Source of the DNA: Effusibacillus lacus
GTDB lineage: Bacteria; Bacillota; Bacilli; Tumebacillales; Effusibacillaceae
NCBI RefSeq assembly: GCF_002335525.1
Contig: NZ_BDUF01000059.1
Location: 18,793-82,152, forward strand
Direction of reading: 5' to 3'
Length of the DNA stretch: 63,360 nt
This document shows, one piece after another, positions 1 through 9,007 of this stretch (position 1 is its first letter; each line of letters opens with the position of its first letter). The position numbers were made by a program, and so were the translations under genes. Below the pieces are notes generated by a model. That model made no database searches. It had not been told where the DNA came from and saw only the letters and a program-made list of their open reading frames with translations.

Positions 1-165
1 ATTAACGCTGTATTGATGCATATCGGAATGGAAAGCGATGTGGCGCTGGTTGTTGATACTGAGTTTTGGCAAGGTGACAAAAATGTGGACAGTCACTTTT
101 TCTTCCTGCCGGATCCCGGTTCGGTGGAATTGATATTCAAAGCGTTGGGAGTTGAGTTCGCTTGA
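1..165 (+). CDS. cheC: CheC chemotaxis phosphatase, C-terminal 54 residues (5' end outside window)
   Basis: An open frame enters from the left edge and ends at TGA 163-165. The 54 residues run from INAVLMHIGMESDV to VELIFKALGVEFA, which resembles the end of CheC-type CheY-P phosphatases (strand, then final helix). CheC dephosphorylates CheY-P and binds CheD, and cheD follows at once: its TTG start overlaps this stop. The CheC active-site Glu/Asn pairs would lie upstream, so activity cannot be judged. The assignment rests on the tail similarity and on the cheC-cheD-sigD order known from Bacillus. Confidence 0.75.
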   Translation: MNAVLMHIGMESDVALVVDTEFWQGDKNVDSHFFFLPDPGSVELIFKALGVEFA

Positions 166-641
166 ATATCATCAAGGTTGGAATGGCTGATCTGAATGTG
201 GCCTCCGAACCGGACGTTCTCCGTACAGTTGGGTTGGGTTCCTGTGTCGGGGTCGCAATTATTGATATGTCATCAAAAGTGGCAGGTCTTGCCCATGTCA
301 TGCTTCCAACGGCAGGAAAACCGGATGTGGAGAATCCCGCAAAATTTGCAGATACCGCAATCCCGCTTTTGGTAATGAAAATGCAGCAAAAAGGGGCCAA
401 TGCAACCCGCATGATCGCCAAGATCGCCGGCGGGGCCCAGATGTTTACAACCCAGAATCAAAGTGACCTGATTCGGGTTGGTCCCCGCAATGTGGAAGCG
501 GTTAAAGAGACATTACAGCAGTTGAAGATCCCTCTTAAAGCGGAAGACACCGGCGGGAACTCCGGAAGAACCATCGATTTTTCCTCTGTGGACGGAAGTC
601 TGACGGTTCGAACCGTTACTCAGGGGGTTAAAGTCCTATGA
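162..641 (+). CDS. cheD: CheD chemoreceptor glutamine deamidase
   Basis: 159 residues. CheD deamidates glutamines of methyl-accepting chemoreceptors and is controlled by CheC. The family signature GLGSCVGV is present with the catalytic Cys at about residue 28, and the partner His lies in GLAHVMLP at about 45; the conserved KIAGGAQMF segment follows. The start is a TTG at 162 overlapping the cheC stop, with GGGAG about ten bases upstream. The stop TGA overlaps the next gene's ATG (ATGA), so translation is probably coupled. Length and motifs fit the family. Confidence 0.93.
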   Translation: MNIIKVGMADLNVASEPDVLRTVGLGSCVGVAIIDMSSKVAGLAHVMLPTAGKPDVENPAKFADTAIPLLVMKMQQKGANATRMIAKIAGGAQMFTTQNQSDLIRVGPRNVEAVKETLQQLKIPLKAEDTGGNSGRTIDFSSVDGSLTVRTVTQGVKVL

Positions 642-1033
642 AGAAAGCAAAACGGAACAAAAATACCAGATTCATGTGGGCAGCGGGAGGCATTGGGTTC
701 CTTATTTCCTTTGCCTCCAGTTTTGCTGCAGGCAATCTTCTCATGACAAACCTGAAACGGGGCGTACTCGGGTTTGTTTTGATTATGGTCATTGCCTGGG
801 CGATTCAATCTTTCCTCACGGCGACAGTGGAGACAAAAACGTCGAACCCAACGGAAGAAACAGGGGATCCACCCGTTTCGGGAAGCCGGTTTGACGTGTC
901 AATTCCACCGGAAGCTATCGATACTCCTCCTTCCGCCGCCGATTTTCAACCTTGGATAATAGGTGAGCAAACGGAGATGCATGACGCTCAGGCACAAAAC
1001 TTGGCACGAGCAGTCAGAGCAATGAGCGAATAA
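638..1033 (+). CDS. Small membrane protein between cheD and sigD, unknown function
   Basis: 131 residues, not recognised. After a basic N-terminus (MKKAKRNKN) there are two hydrophobic segments at about 12-31 and 43-60 that look like membrane spans, then an acidic, Pro/Thr-rich tail of about 70 residues. It begins within the cheD stop (ATGA overlap) and ends 15 bases before sigD, so it is clearly part of the motility operon. In Bacillus subtilis cheD and sigD are adjacent, so this is an extra gene at that junction. A role in motility is inferred from position only. Confidence 0.7.
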   Translation: MKKAKRNKNTRFMWAAGGIGFLISFASSFAAGNLLMTNLKRGVLGFVLIMVIAWAIQSFLTATVETKTSNPTEETGDPPVSGSRFDVSIPPEAIDTPPSAADFQPWIIGEQTEMHDAQAQNLARAVRAMSE

Positions 1034-1048
1034 CGGAGGTGGACGAAG

Positions 1049-1753
1049 ATGAACGAGATGATTGAAAAACACTTGCCTCTCGTTCACCAAGTCGTTAACC
1101 GGGTAGCCAAAGGTTTGCCTGCCCATGTGTCACGTGAGGACCTGATCAGCATGGGTACGGTAGGTTTGATTGGGGCGATTGAGCGGTTCGAAGCCGATAA
1201 AGGGGTAAAATTCGAAACATTTGCCACCTGGAGAATCCGGGGCGCTGTTTTGGACGGGCTTCGAGAGATGGACTGGGTTCCCCGCCAGGTTCGCCAATGG
1301 AAAAAAGAGATTGAACGGGCATTTGAAACGGTCGAATATCAAAAAGTGGAATCTGCAACTGACGAGGAAATAGCCGGGTACTTAGGGATCAGTATGGACG
1401 AATATCATAAGCGCATCTCCCAGATATCGGCAGGTGCCGTCTTTTCCCTGGAGGAAGCGGTGCATGTATCGGGTGAGGAACACGGATTTTACGATTTTCT
1501 GCCCGACCCGGCAGCGGAGGACCCGGGCCAGATTCTGACGCGGGAAGAATTGCGAAGGGTGCTTGAGCAGACAATTGCCCGTCTGCCTGAGAAGGAAAAG
1601 CTGGTTGTCGCGTTGTATTATTATGAAGAGATGTCTGTCAAAGAAATTGCCGATATATTGGGGGTCACATCCGCCAGAGTTTCGCAGCTTCACGCAAAGG
1701 CAATCTGCAGAATGCGAGGCGCCCTGAGCCGGAGGAAACATGAGTTCAAATAG
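1049..1753 (+). CDS. sigD: FliA/WhiG-family RNA polymerase sigma factor (sigma-D)
   Basis: 234 residues, the usual length for the motility sigma factor that directs late flagellar, chemotaxis and autolysin genes. Region 2 is seen at about 25-80 (EDLISMGTVGLIGAIERF, then FATWRIRGAVLDGLRE), region 3 at about 90-150, and region 4 with its helix-turn-helix at about 180-228 (LPEKEKLVVALYYYEEMS, then IADILGVTSARVSQLH). GGAGGTGG lies eight bases before the ATG. It follows cheD and the small membrane gene and precedes the fapA-like gene, as in other Bacilli. Confidence 0.95.
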   Translation: MNEMIEKHLPLVHQVVNRVAKGLPAHVSREDLISMGTVGLIGAIERFEADKGVKFETFATWRIRGAVLDGLREMDWVPRQVRQWKKEIERAFETVEYQKVESATDEEIAGYLGISMDEYHKRISQISAGAVFSLEEAVHVSGEEHGFYDFLPDPAAEDPGQILTREELRRVLEQTIARLPEKEKLVVALYYYEEMSVKEIADILGVTSARVSQLHAKAICRMRGALSRRKHEFK

Positions 1754-1775
1754 ATAAAAAAAGGGGGGATTGACT

Positions 1776-3194
1776 ATGGAAGACATGGATGAAAGAAGTT
1801 ACTGGAGCAGGAATGCAAAAGTGCTACTTGAGGAAGGAGGCCTCTTTGGCTCTCTTCTCTTGGATTCCGCCCCCCCGGAAGGTTTGTGCCTGTCTCCCGA
1901 AGGGTTGCAGGAATTTATCAGGCAAAACGGAATTCAATTTGGCATTGACCCCGTGGTTTGCCAACAGATTGCAATCAGTCCCGGCTCTTATGTAAAGGAG
2001 CGCGTGCGGATTGCCAAAGGAAAACCGCCGGTGAACGGCAAAGACGCCCAGATCGAGATTTATATAGAGGTGGACGGAGAGCACAGACCCAAAATCCTTG
2101 AAAACGGCAGAGTCGATTATTTTGATATGGGTTCTGTGCAAACTGTTGTTAAAGGCCAATTGCTTGCCAGGCGTATTCCTCCCACCGACGGTCAGGACGG
2201 TTTGGGTGTTAACGGCCATCCACTCCCTGCAAAGAAGGGCAAAGACTATCGTCTGCCGCAAGGTCGCAACACGGTAATCGAAGAAGACGGCTGTGTCTTG
2301 AAAGCGGAGAAAGACGGACATGTGGTTTATATCCCGAAAGAGAACAAGATCCACGTCTTGGAAGAGTTTGTGGTGCAAAAAGATGTGGACTTTTCTGTGG
2401 GCAATATTGAATTCAGCGGTTCCGTTAGAGTTAATGGGAATGTGCAGCCAGGATTCAAAATCAAAGCGGAAGGCGACATCGAAGTGCAGGGCTATGTGGA
2501 TGCCGCAATGATTGAAGCAGGCGGCAATGTAACAATCCGCGGCGGTGTTCAGGGACGACTCAAAGGGTTCGTAAAGGCGGGAGGGAACCTGAAGACCCCA
2601 TTTATCCAAAACGCTGTGGTTGATGTAGGAGGCAATTGCCTGGTGGGGGAAAGCATCATGCACAGCAATGTCAGTGCCGGTTTAAAGATTGTCATGGAAG
2701 GCCGCAAGGCTGTCATCGTCGGCGGCATTGTCAGAGCCGGAGAAGAGGTTGTCACTCGTGTTCTGGGTTCTCCCATGGCAACGCCAACTGAGGTTGAAGT
2801 TGGTGTGCATCCCCACCTGCGTTCTGAACTTAACGCCATTCATGAATCACTGAAAGAACTGCACAAGAATGTGGATAAAACCCAGAAAGCGATTGCTCTT
2901 CTTGAAAATATGGCAGGAATGGGCGGTCACCTTCCTCCTGACAAGGCGGCACTCCTTCAGAAACTGAAGATGACCCACGAGCATTACAAAGTGGAAGAAG
3001 AGGAATTCATGCTTCGCCGTTCCGAAATCGAAATTCTGCTGCAAGAAGTCAAAGGCGCACGTGTAAATGTTTTCGACACGGTGTATTCCGGCGTAAAAAT
3101 AACGATCTCCAATTACTCATATTTTGTGCGTGATTCCATTTCCCGGGCAGCGTTTGTTATCAAAGACGCTGAGATAAGGACAGTGCCGCTGTAA
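1776..3194 (+). CDS. FapA family (DUF342) protein
   Basis: 472 residues. It matches the FapA/DUF342 family: a mixed N-terminal domain followed by a right-handed beta-helix rich in short Gly turns (GNIEFSGSVRVNGNV, EGDIEVQGYVDAA, AGGNVTIRGGVQG at about 200-290), then a coiled coil at about 340-420 and a C-terminal segment. Such proteins sit next to motility genes in Firmicutes and some influence polar localisation or flagellar assembly; the exact role here is unknown. ATG 1776 is preferred over an in-frame TTG at 1770 because the AAGGGGGG ribosome-binding site ends seven bases before the ATG but touches the TTG. Confidence 0.85.
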   Translation: MEDMDERSYWSRNAKVLLEEGGLFGSLLLDSAPPEGLCLSPEGLQEFIRQNGIQFGIDPVVCQQIAISPGSYVKERVRIAKGKPPVNGKDAQIEIYIEVDGEHRPKILENGRVDYFDMGSVQTVVKGQLLARRIPPTDGQDGLGVNGHPLPAKKGKDYRLPQGRNTVIEEDGCVLKAEKDGHVVYIPKENKIHVLEEFVVQKDVDFSVGNIEFSGSVRVNGNVQPGFKIKAEGDIEVQGYVDAAMIEAGGNVTIRGGVQGRLKGFVKAGGNLKTPFIQNAVVDVGGNCLVGESIMHSNVSAGLKIVMEGRKAVIVGGIVRAGEEVVTRVLGSPMATPTEVEVGVHPHLRSELNAIHESLKELHKNVDKTQKAIALLENMAGMGGHLPPDKAALLQKLKMTHEHYKVEEEEFMLRRSEIEILLQEVKGARVNVFDTVYSGVKITISNYSYFVRDSISRAAFVIKDAEIRTVPL

Positions 3195-3243
3195 CGTTGG
3201 ATATTGAGATATCTATGAGCGATCAGAGTGAGGTGAAGGGCAA

Positions 3244-3549
3244 ATGACCCACCGCAACATCGAACTCCAAGTCGCTTTGCCAAAAGTTTCAGAAGTTGCC
3301 AAAATCCATCAGCAGTTACAGCAGCAGCATTTGAACCAGCAGGGCCTATTTGAACAGGTGATGCAGCAAAAGGCAGAGCGTGATTTGCAAAGACCTGTCA
3401 GTCCCGACGAGAACCGGGCGGTTGCGAACCAGGAGGGCCAATCGGGTCCCAGGCAACGGAACCGTAACGAAAAGCGGCGAAAGAAAGAGCGTCAGCAGCA
3501 GGAAACCAAACATCCCTACAAAGGGAAAAATGTGGACTTCAGGGTGTAA
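3244..3549 (+). CDS. Hypothetical Gln/Arg-rich protein of the motility operon
   Basis: 101 residues, very hydrophilic and mostly helical or disordered. It has a Gln-rich N-terminal half (KIHQQLQQQHLNQQ), a basic stretch (RNRNEKRRKKERQQQ) and a short ordered-looking end (HPYKGKNVDFRV). Similar tails occur, from memory, in small proteins encoded beside DUF342/sigD genes in other Firmicutes, so it is probably a conserved flagellar-locus protein of unknown function. GAGGTGAAGGG precedes the ATG. No catalytic motif or membrane span is visible. Confidence 0.7.
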   Translation: MTHRNIELQVALPKVSEVAKIHQQLQQQHLNQQGLFEQVMQQKAERDLQRPVSPDENRAVANQEGQSGPRQRNRNEKRRKKERQQQETKHPYKGKNVDFRV

Positions 3550-3656
3550 AACTAAGCGAGTGATGGAATACATCAGCAGAGGATACCCCGCTAAGAGCGA
3601 CCGCGTCCATGCGGTCAACGCGGGATAAAACATCCTGTTTTAAGAGGAGAAGTACA

Positions 3657-4115
3657 GTGGACCTAAAGATGTTTCTGTTTGTATCGCTTCTCGGTATTGC
3701 TGCCATTCTATATGCTGTCGTTAAAGGAAAACCGGATGCTGCAGGCATCTCCCGGGACAAGGAACTGGAGACCAGTCTGCAGGCATTCATGGATGAGTTG
3801 GAAAGAGAAAACGAGTATCTGATTCAAACGATCAAGCAATTGCAGACGGATCTCCAGAACGAGACAGCCGAAAACCGGGAACGGATTGCTGAATTGGAAG
3901 CAAGAGTGGACCAACTGGAACAAAAAAGCAAATCCCGAAAAACAACCAAAAAGACCGAAACAACACCCGCCATTGTATTTAATGAACATTACAGCCGTGT
4001 TGTAACCATGCTGCGGGAAGGCCGTTCGCCCGAACAAATTGCCAAGGACACCGGCATTGGAATGGGGGAAATTCAAATGATCACCAGCCTGATCAAGCAG
4101 GGGGATGCGGTATGA
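3657..4115 (+). CDS. Membrane-anchored coiled-coil protein, SwrB/DUF6115-like
   Basis: 152 residues from a GTG at 3657, which has AAGAGGAGA six bases upstream; this is better supported than upstream in-frame codons. One N-terminal membrane span (about 5-22) is followed by a long coiled coil (about 35-110, heptads of Leu/Glu/Lys) and a C-terminal helix-turn-helix-like end (EGRSPEQIAKDTGIGMGEIQ). This layout matches the DUF6115/SwrB type encoded downstream of sigD; SwrB promotes flagellar assembly and swarming in B. subtilis. That function is inferred. The stop overlaps the next ATG. Confidence 0.72.
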   Translation: MDLKMFLFVSLLGIAAILYAVVKGKPDAAGISRDKELETSLQAFMDELERENEYLIQTIKQLQTDLQNETAENRERIAELEARVDQLEQKSKSRKTTKKTETTPAIVFNEHYSRVVTMLREGRSPEQIAKDTGIGMGEIQMITSLIKQGDAV

Positions 4116-4291
4116 TCCAAAATCGGAACTTTCTTATGGGGTTGGGTGTTGGGTTTATTGTGTCCGCACTTTTATTCGCTGCCTCTGATATGCTCAAATC
4201 TTTACAGCAGCCTTCCCCCGCTTCCGTTCAGAAGGGCCAAGAAACTGGCAATCCAGCAGGTATTGTGACGGTTGAAAGAAAGCCACAGTGA
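4112..4291 (+). CDS. 59-residue single-span membrane protein
   Basis: A 60-codon frame starts at ATG 4112 inside the preceding stop (ATGA). The product begins MIQNRNFLMGLGVGF, continues into a hydrophobic segment ending around LLFAASDML (residues 8-27) and has a short polar tail. Translational coupling and position before a terminator that overlaps its stop codon suggest it is the real last gene of the motility operon. N-terminal similarity to short 'MltG-like' annotated proteins is possible, but no catalytic domain is present. Function unknown. Confidence 0.6.
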   Translation: MIQNRNFLMGLGVGFIVSALLFAASDMLKSLQQPSPASVQKGQETGNPAGIVTVERKPQ

Positions 4292-4307
4292 AGTGGCTCA
4301 TTTTTTT
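4281..4307 (+). terminator. Intrinsic terminator of the motility operon
   Basis: Stem AGCCAC / GTGGCT with loop AGTGAA, then TCA and seven T's. It overlaps the stop codon of the 59-residue gene and separates the motility operon from rpsB. Confidence 0.8.
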
Positions 4308-4318
4308 GTCGTTTTTTC

Positions 4319-4348
4319 TTGCGCGATTTTTGCTCGCTATGTTATAGT
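4319..4348 (+). promoter_or_regulatory. Sigma-A-type promoter for rpsB
   Basis: TTGCGC (4319-4324), 18-base spacer, TATAGT (4343-4348), just after the preceding terminator and about 125 bases upstream of rpsB. Confidence 0.6.
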
Positions 4349-4472
4349 ATCACTTGGTGTTACTACACACGTTGCTAAGACCTATCGAATGGTGCGACGC
4401 ACAAGGATGCGTTGATTTCGTGCGGGATGACGGCAGCGGAGGAAACTAACCATTTGAAAGGAGGTAGAGGAT
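4349..4472 (+). promoter_or_regulatory. Long rpsB 5' leader, possible autoregulatory RNA
   Basis: About 120 bases separate the predicted promoter from rpsB. The leader has a local hairpin (GACGCA, six-base loop, TGCGTT) around 4396-4413. Ribosomal-protein S2 leaders in other bacteria bind S2 and repress translation. I see no decisive consensus, so this is only a candidate. Confidence 0.3.
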
Positions 4473-5183
4473 ATGGCGATTATCTCCATGAAGCAGCTTC
4501 TGGAGGCGGGTGTTCATTTCGGCCATCAGACACGCCGTTGGAACCCCAAGATGTCTCGCTACATCTTCACCGAACGTAACGGTATTTACATCATTGACCT
4601 GCAAAAGACGGTCAAGAAAGTAGAGGAAGCGTACAATTTTGTTCGCGATCTCGCAGCAGAGGGCAAGACCATGCTGTTTGTGGGAACCAAGAAACAGGCT
4701 CAGGACTCCGTGAAAGAAGAAGCGGAACGTTCCGGCATGTTCTATGTGAACCAGCGTTGGTTGGGCGGTACGCTGACCAACTTCGGCACCATCCGCAAGC
4801 GGATTGAACGACTGCACGAATTGGAACGTATGCAAGAGGACGGAACGTTTGATGTTCTGCCAAAGAAAGAAGTTATTCAATTGAAGAAAGAAATGGAACG
4901 TCTCGAAAAGTTCCTCGGCGGAATCAAAGGCATGAAGAGCCTGCCGGGCGCACTCTTCATCATCGATCCGCGCAAGGAGCGAATTGCGGTTGCGGAGGCC
5001 CGCAAACTGGGTATCCCGATTGTCGGAATCGTTGACACAAACTGCGATCCCGACGAAATTGATTACGTGATCCCTGGCAACGATGATGCCATTCGTGCCG
5101 TTAAGCTCTTGACTGCCAAGATTGCGGATGCAATCATTGAAGGCACACAGGGCGGATCTGACAACGACGAACAAACTGCCTAA
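4473..5183 (+). CDS. rpsB: 30S ribosomal protein S2
   Basis: 236 residues. S2 joins the head/body junction of the 30S subunit late in assembly. Family signatures are clear: [18 protein letters not shown] near the N-terminus, [23 protein letters not shown], and the C-terminal [20 protein letters not shown]. The start has a strong GAAAGGAGG site. A terminator between rpsB and tsf suggests read-through or separate control rather than a simple fixed-ratio operon. Confidence 0.98.
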   Translation: MAIISMKQLLEAGVHFGHQTRRWNPKMSRYIFTERNGIYIIDLQKTVKKVEEAYNFVRDLAAEGKTMLFVGTKKQAQDSVKEEAERSGMFYVNQRWLGGTLTNFGTIRKRIERLHELERMQEDGTFDVLPKKEVIQLKKEMERLEKFLGGIKGMKSLPGALFIIDPRKERIAVAEARKLGIPIVGIVDTNCDPDEIDYVIPGNDDAIRAVKLLTAKIADAIIEGTQGGSDNDEQTA

Positions 5184-5191
5184 GATTTATG

Positions 5192-5230
5192 AGGGGTGCG
5201 GTAGGGTTGGACGACCCTGGCACCCCTTTT
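5192..5230 (+). terminator. Terminator between rpsB and tsf
   Basis: Outer stem AGGGGTGC / GCACCCCT with an inner hairpin AGGGT-TGGACG-ACCCT, followed by TTTT. The run of T's is short, so it may be only partly efficient and could attenuate tsf expression. Confidence 0.7.
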
Positions 5231-5283
5231 GTATGTCACTTGCTCACGAATGGGCATGATTTGTACATAAGGAGGGTTTTTCA

Positions 5284-5934
5284 ATGAGTATTTCAGCAAA
5301 TGATGTTAAAGTGCTTCGGGAAAGAACCGGCGCCGGCATGATGGATTGCAAGAAAGCGTTGACCGAAGCCAATGGAGACATGGAAAAAGCTGTTGAAATC
5401 CTGCGGGAAAGAGGACTGGCTGCGGCAGCAAAGAAAGCCGGCCGCATCGCAGCGGAAGGCATTGTCGAATCCTACATACACATGGGCGGAAAGATTGGTG
5501 TGTTGGTCGAAGTGAACTGTGAGACTGACTTTGTCGCAAAAACCGAAGAGTTTCGTTCCTTTGTAAGAGATGTGGCTATGCACATTGCGGCTGCCAAGCC
5601 TCTGTATGTACGCCGCGAAGAAGTTCCGGCAGAAGATGTGGAGAAAGAAAAATCCATTCTGCGTGCACAAACCCTGAACGAGGGCAAGCCGGAAAAAATT
5701 GTGGACAAGATCGTGGAAGGCCGGATCGACAAGTTCTTCAAAGATACTTGCCTGTTGGAACAGCCGTTTGTTAAGAATCCTGACCAAACCATCCAGGAAC
5801 TGGTCAGCGAAAAGATTGCAAAGATTGGTGAAAATATTTCCATCCGGCGTTTTGCACGTTTTGAAATGGGTGAGGGTCTCGAGAAGAAGCAGGACAACTT
5901 TGTGGAAGAGGTACTCGCACAAGCGAAAATCTAA
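5284..5934 (+). CDS. tsf: Elongation factor Ts, short form
   Basis: 216 residues. EF-Ts exchanges GDP for GTP on EF-Tu. The UBA-like N-terminus ([19 protein letters not shown]) and the core motif [16 protein letters not shown] are intact, as is the C-terminal [17 protein letters not shown]. The protein is about 75 residues shorter than B. subtilis EF-Ts (about 293), resembling the shortened core found in Thermus and several Firmicutes groups. Strong AAGGAGGG site; independent terminator follows. Confidence 0.97.
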   Translation: MSISANDVKVLRERTGAGMMDCKKALTEANGDMEKAVEILRERGLAAAAKKAGRIAAEGIVESYIHMGGKIGVLVEVNCETDFVAKTEEFRSFVRDVAMHIAAAKPLYVRREEVPAEDVEKEKSILRAQTLNEGKPEKIVDKIVEGRIDKFFKDTCLLEQPFVKNPDQTIQELVSEKIAKIGENISIRRFARFEMGEGLEKKQDNFVEEVLAQAKI

Positions 5935-5948
5935 CAAGAACCTGAATA

Positions 5949-5978
5949 GGGAACACAGAGGCGTGTTCCCTTTTTTCC
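5949..5978 (+). terminator. Terminator after tsf
   Basis: Stem GGGAACAC / GTGTTCCC with loop AGAGGC, followed by six T's. Confidence 0.88.
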
Positions 5979-5994
5979 AACCTGGCAACCCTGA

Positions 5995-7364
<1,370 letters not shown>

Positions 7365-7379
7365 CCTGCCTGCGTCAGG

Positions 7380-7405
7380 ACTTGGCGAAAGCCAAGTTTT
7401 CTTTT
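7380..7405 (+). terminator. Hairpin terminator between frr and uppS
   Basis: Perfect 7-bp stem ACTTGGC / GCCAAGT with a GAAA loop, followed by TTTCTTTT. It is almost identical to the terminator at 42971-42995. Confidence 0.8.
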
Positions 7406-7439
7406 CATGTTGGCCTTTTTTATCCGGGGGACTGACGAG

Positions 7440-8201
7440 ATGAACCTAAAGAACTTTTTTTTGCGTAAGGAACCTGCAGGAATCGATGATTTGACCGCGG
7501 ACGGCATTCCCTATCATGTGGCGGTTATCATGGACGGCAACGGCCGTTGGGCAAAGAAACGGGGATTGCCGCGGATAGCGGGACACAGGGCGGGGATGGA
7601 AAGTGTCAAAAACATCACCCGTGCGGCGAATGAAATTGGCATCCGCATTCTGACGCTGTACGCGTTTTCAACAGAGAACTGGAAACGTCCGGAGCAGGAA
7701 GTTGACTTTTTAATGCGCTTGCCGCAAGAATTTCTTCTGCTGGAACTTGAAACATTAAAGGAAAACAATATTAGAATTCAAATATTGGGCGATACAAAGG
7801 CGCTGCCCGATCACACAAGGTCTGCCGTGGAAGAAGCTGTTGAGAAGACGGCAGACAATACAGGCATGTTGCTGAACATTGCCCTGAACTACGGGAGCCG
7901 TAGCGAGATCCTTGAGGCGATCAAATCCATTGCAGAGGATGTGCGTTCCGGAGTTCTGGCGATTGAGGATATCGATGAGGAGGAGTTAAACTCCAGGTTG
8001 TTGACTGAAGGTATACCGGATCCGGATCTTTTGATCCGAACCAGCGGAGAACTGAGACTCAGCAATTTTTTGCTTTGGCAATGTGCCTATACGGAACTTT
8101 GGTTTACGGATGTGTTATGGCCCGATTTCAAGAAGGAACACTTCTACGAGGCTATTCGCGCATATAAAAAACGTGGTCGACGTTTTGGAGGACTGAAATA
8201 A
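7440..8201 (+). CDS. uppS: Undecaprenyl diphosphate synthase (cis-prenyltransferase)
   Basis: 253 residues. It condenses farnesyl-PP with isopentenyl-PP to make the C55 carrier lipid for peptidoglycan and teichoic acid. The active-site segment HVAVIMDGNGRWAKKRG places the catalytic Asp at about residue 32; LYAFSTENWKRP and the C-terminal RTSGELRLSNFLLWQ are also family hallmarks. ATG 7440 is chosen because GGGGG ends nine bases upstream and the length then fits the family. It is the first of the lipid-precursor genes uppS-cdsA-dxr. Confidence 0.96.
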   Translation: MNLKNFFLRKEPAGIDDLTADGIPYHVAVIMDGNGRWAKKRGLPRIAGHRAGMESVKNITRAANEIGIRILTLYAFSTENWKRPEQEVDFLMRLPQEFLLLELETLKENNIRIQILGDTKALPDHTRSAVEEAVEKTADNTGMLLNIALNYGSRSEILEAIKSIAEDVRSGVLAIEDIDEEELNSRLLTEGIPDPDLLIRTSGELRLSNFLLWQCAYTELWFTDVLWPDFKKEHFYEAIRAYKKRGRRFGGLK

Positions 8202-8999
8202 GTGAACCGCAATCTGTACCAGAGAGTTCTGACCGGCATTATTGGCGGTGCTGCATTTTTGGCTATCGTCTTCCTTGGAGGCATATGGTTTGCTGGCTTG
8301 ATCACCCTGTTGGGTCTCATTGGGTTCGCCGAGCTGCTCCGGATGAAGGGGTACAATTTTTTTGAAATTCCATCCCTGGCCGGTTTTGCCTTGACTGCAA
8401 CATGGCTGGTTTACGGGATGGATTGGCTGCTGGCACGTCCTTCCTTGTTGCTGTGGATCGTCTACGGATTTTTGATCATGACGGTACTTATGAAAAATCG
8501 TTACACCTTCCGTGATATGTCCCATATTCTTGTCGGCACCGTCTATCTTGGACTGTCGCTTCATTATGTTCTTCAACTCAGGGATCTTCCTGACGGACTG
8601 ATCCTGTTTCTGTTCGTGCTGTTTTCCATATGGGCGACAGATATCGGGGCTTTCTTTGTCGGACGGACATTGAAAGGGCCTAAGATCTGGCCGTCCATTT
8701 CCCCGAATAAAACGGTTTCCGGCTCCGTCGGAGGTGCGCTGGCGGCAGTGCTGGTCGGCATCCTCTTTTGTTGGATTGGCGGGGAACAACATCAGATTCT
8801 GCAGTGGGGGATTCTTGCGTTAACTGTTTCAGTTGCCGGTCAAATCGGCGATTTTGTCGAATCGGGAATCAAGCGTTCGCTTGACGTAAAGGATTCTGGC
8901 GCCATACTGCCAGGTCACGGCGGGGTGTTGGACCGGTTTGACAGCTTGCTGTTTGCCGCCCCAATTGCTTATCATTTAGTTGTATGGTTTCGATTTTGA
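8202..8999 (+). CDS. cdsA: Phosphatidate cytidylyltransferase
   Basis: 265 residues of mostly hydrophobic sequence with about seven membrane spans. It makes CDP-diacylglycerol from phosphatidic acid and CTP, the branch point for membrane phospholipids. The CdsA signature is complete near the C-terminus: IKRSLDVKDSGAILPGHGG then LDRFDS (about 222-247). The GTG start directly abuts the uppS stop, with GGAGG about nine bases upstream. Confidence 0.95.
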   Translation: MNRNLYQRVLTGIIGGAAFLAIVFLGGIWFAGLITLLGLIGFAELLRMKGYNFFEIPSLAGFALTATWLVYGMDWLLARPSLLLWIVYGFLIMTVLMKNRYTFRDMSHILVGTVYLGLSLHYVLQLRDLPDGLILFLFVLFSIWATDIGAFFVGRTLKGPKIWPSISPNKTVSGSVGGALAAVLVGILFCWIGGEQHQILQWGILALTVSVAGQIGDFVESGIKRSLDVKDSGAILPGHGGVLDRFDSLLFAAPIAYHLVVWFRF

Positions 9000-9007
9000 G
9001 GTGACAC

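Noticed and set aside
1770-1775. Earlier TTG start for the FapA-like gene
   Set aside because: The ribosome-binding site would be only one base from it; ATG 1776 has proper spacing.
3599-3616. GACCGC-GTCCAT-GCGGTC hairpin between the Gln-rich gene and the SwrB-like gene
   Set aside because: There is no T-run after it, so it is not called a terminator; role unknown.
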